Below are positions 5,157 to 6,803 of a DNA stretch of 6,803 bases, piece by piece (positions within the stretch are counted from its first letter, which is position 1; every line of letters starts with the position of its first letter). The DNA comes from Flavobacteriaceae bacterium (lineage in GTDB: Bacteria > Bacteroidota > Bacteroidia > Flavobacteriales > Flavobacteriaceae), in assembly GCA_015493405.1 (NCBI GenBank), contig WGDF01000188.1, forward strand, positions 1 to 6,803, read 5' to 3'. Under the pieces are notes generated by a model, which did no database searches, was not told the DNA's origin, and worked only from the letters and a program-made list of their open reading frames with translations. The translations under genes and the position numbers were made by a program.

Positions 5157-5858
5157 TTAAGATGTTTTGGATGTTTTATTACTTCGTGTGGAATTCCAAT
5201 CATTGGCAAAAAGAATATCAATACCAACATTAACCGAACCTCCGGCCGGATTTACGGTTCTATTTTGAAATTGAATATTATTCGCAGCTTCGATATCTAA
5301 GCCCCCTCTTTCATTAACAGCCGGCGAAAGATCCCTGGATTGGTAAGACACCCGACTGAAACTCGTCGTATATTGAGGTTTTACAAAAAGATTTATCCGC
5401 TTACTGATAGCATAACCGACTTTGATGCCAATTACGGCTTGTAATCCTCCTGAAGATTGACCATTTAGCTTGCTAATCAATACATCGCTATTTGGATATG
5501 CCGTCTTGATATTAGGAATACTGCGTCTGACATAACCAATCAATCCGAATACATCAAGCTTATATTTTGATTGCAATAAATGATATGAAGGCCCGATATT
5601 AAGACCTAATTTCTGCCATTTTTCATCGCTATTAATGGCTGACATACTTTCGAAATCGGCCCCTAAAACAACCGACAACTTTGGCCCAACAGCTCTATTG
5701 AAATCGATTTCACCGGCAATTCCGTTTTGGCTAAAAGTGCCAAAGTCGCTGCTAGGCATTACACGCCCGCCTTGAATACTCAAACCAAATTTACTATTTT
5801 GAGCATAAGTTTGGTGTAAAAGCAGGCTTAAAAAAACAATTAAAACTTTTTTCATCAT
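5157..5858 (-). CDS. Outer-membrane beta-barrel protein (porin-like, OMP_b-brl type)
   Basis: A 233-residue exported protein. Residues 1-19 form a signal peptide (MMKK, hydrophobic VLIVFLSLLL, cleavage likely at TYA|QNSK). The mature part alternates strand-like segments with polar turns: KFGLSIQGGRVMP, GIAGEIDFNRAVG, KLSVVLGADFESM, LGLNIGPSYHLL, KYKLDVFGLIGYV, GLQAVIGIKVGYAIS, INLFVKPQYTTSF and SVNVGIDILF. This is the pattern of small 8-10-strand barrels that are abundant in Bacteroidota outer membranes. The last strand (SVNVGIDILF, 208-217) ends in Phe as expected, but a polar 16-residue tail follows. Conserved barrel proteins of this type have varied and mostly unknown roles, so no substrate is proposed. 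Two Met codons open the frame; the first is used here. It is convergent with the reductase gene and divergent from the channel gene, and has its own promoter about 77 bases upstream. Confidence 0.88.
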   Translation of the reverse strand: MMKKVLIVFLSLLLHQTYAQNSKFGLSIQGGRVMPSSDFGTFSQNGIAGEIDFNRAVGPKLSVVLGADFESMSAINSDEKWQKLGLNIGPSYHLLQSKYKLDVFGLIGYVRRSIPNIKTAYPNSDVLISKLNGQSSGGLQAVIGIKVGYAISKRINLFVKPQYTTSFSRVSYQSRDLSPAVNERGGLDIEAANNIQFQNRTVNPAGGSVNVGIDILFANDWNSTRSNKTSKTS

Positions 5859-5934
5859 TTATAGTTTTTAGTTTTTGAATGGTCGCTTTAATTAATGTTA
5901 AAAGACTAATCAATTCAAAAACGATTAATAGGTT

Positions 5935-5965
5935 CAAATATAAAAGATATGACAAGTTTAACCAA
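5935..5965 (-). promoter_or_regulatory. Promoter of the beta-barrel gene
   Basis: On the minus strand TTG (5965-5963) is followed after 20 bases by TATATTTG (5942-5935), an exact -7 match at near-ideal spacing. The start of transcription should be near 5928-5931, giving a leader of about 70 bases before the ATG at 5858. Confidence 0.72.
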
Positions 5966-5975
5966 TAGCGATTGG
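5962..5975. repeat. Short inverted repeat over the -33 element
   Basis: CCAAT (5962-5966) and ATTGG (5971-5975) are perfect inverted arms separated by AGCG. The left arm overlaps the -33 TTG of the beta-barrel promoter. This is a possible operator, but arms this short can arise by chance in AT-rich DNA. Confidence 0.3.
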
Positions 5976-6066
5976 ATAAAAGAACCTGCTGATAACACCA
6001 AACAGTTGTTTCATTTGATAAAGTAAAAATACAAAAATCACAAACGCTCTAAAGCAACAAACAATA

Positions 6067-6098
6067 TTTGGTTTAATAGTATTAATTATCTAATTTTG
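6067..6098 (+). promoter_or_regulatory. Promoter of the MscS-type channel gene
   Basis: TTTG (6067-6070) is followed after 20 bases by TAATTTTG (6091-6098), an exact -7 match. Transcription should start at about 6102-6105, leaving a leader of 11-14 bases before the ATG at 6116, which has no Shine-Dalgarno sequence. Confidence 0.75.
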
Positions 6099-6115
6099 AG
6101 CCAAAATTTTCACAA

Positions 6116-6803
6116 ATGAAAGAATATTTCAACGACTTATTTAATTTTGATAAAAGCACCATTGATAAAATAGTCAGTTACGGAACTAAACTTATTATTG
6201 CCGGTTTGGTTTTATGGATTGGACTGAAAATCGTCAAAAAATTACATCAGGCTATTGAAAAAATAATGATCAAAGCCGGTGTCTCGGATAATATTCGCCC
6301 ATTCCTACTCAACATTATTGACATCACGCTAAAAGCTACCGTTATTTTTATAGCACTCAGTATTTTAGGAGCCGATTTATCCGGACTGGTTGCTTTAGTT
6401 GCTGCTATAGGTTTTGCAGTAGGCATGTCATTGCAAGGCAGTTTAGGCAATTTTGCTTCAGGCTTGTTGATCTTGACTTTAAAACCCTACAAAGTCGGCG
6501 ATTGGATTCAATTGGGAGACAAATTTGGTCGGGTTGCAGAAATTATGATTTTCAATACTAAACTCGTGACGCCCGGGCAAAAAGTTCTGATTGTCCCAAA
6601 TTCAAAAATAACTGATGATATTGTTACCAATTATTCTGAAAAGGGTGTTATACGTTTGGAAATTGACGTGCATATTCCCTATGAAGAAAATTGGTCGGAA
6701 GTCAGACAAATTTTATCAAAAGCCATAGACAACGTCCCCAAAGTCTTAAAAAAACCGACGGTAGAAATCGGTATTGCCGATTTTGATTCGCACAGTCTAT
6801 TAA
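6116..6803 (+). CDS. mscS: MscS-type small-conductance mechanosensitive channel (3' end outside window)
   Basis: MscS channels open under membrane tension and release solutes during hypo-osmotic shock. The frame is open from ATG 6116 to the window edge (229 codons, no stop), so the C-terminus is missing. Visible parts: a short polar N-terminus, TM1 (about 22-40, YGTKLIIAGLVLWIGLKIV), TM2 (about 63-85), and the pore helix TM3 with its Gly/Ala packing pattern (VAAIGFAVGMSLQGSLGNFA, 95-114). The QGSLGN segment corresponds to QGSLSN of E. coli MscS. The beta domain follows (KPYKVGDWIQLGDKFGRV, 123-140; VLIVPNSKI, 157-165), then the start of the alpha/beta domain (LEIDVHIPYEENWSEVRQIL, 181-200). 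Three TM helices indicate the simple MscS layout. E. coli MscS has 286 residues, so roughly 50-60 residues are probably cut off. It has its own promoter, divergent from the beta-barrel gene. Confidence 0.95.
   Translation, partial: MKEYFNDLFNFDKSTIDKIVSYGTKLIIAGLVLWIGLKIVKKLHQAIEKIMIKAGVSDNIRPFLLNIIDITLKATVIFIALSILGADLSGLVALVAAIGFAVGMSLQGSLGNFASGLLILTLKPYKVGDWIQLGDKFGRVAEIMIFNTKLVTPGQKVLIVPNSKITDDIVTNYSEKGVIRLEIDVHIPYEENWSEVRQILSKAIDNVPKVLKKPTVEIGIADFDSHSLL

Noticed and set aside
6247..6450. Minus-strand open frame within the channel gene
   Set aside because: The plus-strand frame from 6116 encodes a clear MscS; the reverse frame is a by-product.
1..6803. CRISPR, toxin-antitoxin, retron or phage-defence system
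   Set aside because: No regularly spaced repeats, nuclease, reverse transcriptase or toxin-like pair was found; the recognisable genes are housekeeping or envelope functions.

Overview
The window looks like a chromosomal segment of a Bacteroidota bacterium, probably Flavobacteriia-like. It is AT-rich, its starts lack clear Shine-Dalgarno sequences, and exact copies of the phylum's -7 promoter element (TAnnTTTG) precede several genes. The 6S RNA gene lies between zapA and rny, as is characteristic of this phylum. The finer lineage is inference only.

Left half (about 118-3092), all on the minus strand and read from right to left: rnpB (RNase P RNA), a small coiled-coil gene beside zapA that may be a ZapB analogue, zapA, a 6S RNA, and rny (RNase Y), closed by a strong intrinsic terminator. 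This groups two housekeeping non-coding RNAs and an RNA-decay endonuclease with a cell-division gene pair. rnpB has a good promoter of its own. rny has almost no space for one: only 36 bases separate its start from the 6S RNA, so it is probably expressed by read-through from zapA across the 6S gene.

Middle (about 3135-5080), plus strand: a 123-residue unrecognised beta-rich protein whose promoter sits almost on its start codon; then a likely two-gene operon of a membrane-anchored conserved hypothetical protein and a short-chain dehydrogenase closely resembling mitochondrial 2,4-dienoyl-CoA reductase (auxiliary beta-oxidation of unsaturated fatty acids). A 12-bp terminator hairpin closes this unit.

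Right end (5157-6803): a minus-strand outer-membrane beta-barrel protein and a plus-strand MscS-type mechanosensitive channel, divergently transcribed from a 257-bp intergenic region in which a convincing promoter can be read for each. The channel gene runs off the window.

I see no CRISPR array, tRNA, insertion sequence, prophage or defence system. The most interesting content is RNA-based: the zapA-6S-rny arrangement, and a very compact RNase P RNA that seems to lack helices P13 and P14. I did not find a clearly undescribed multi-gene system.
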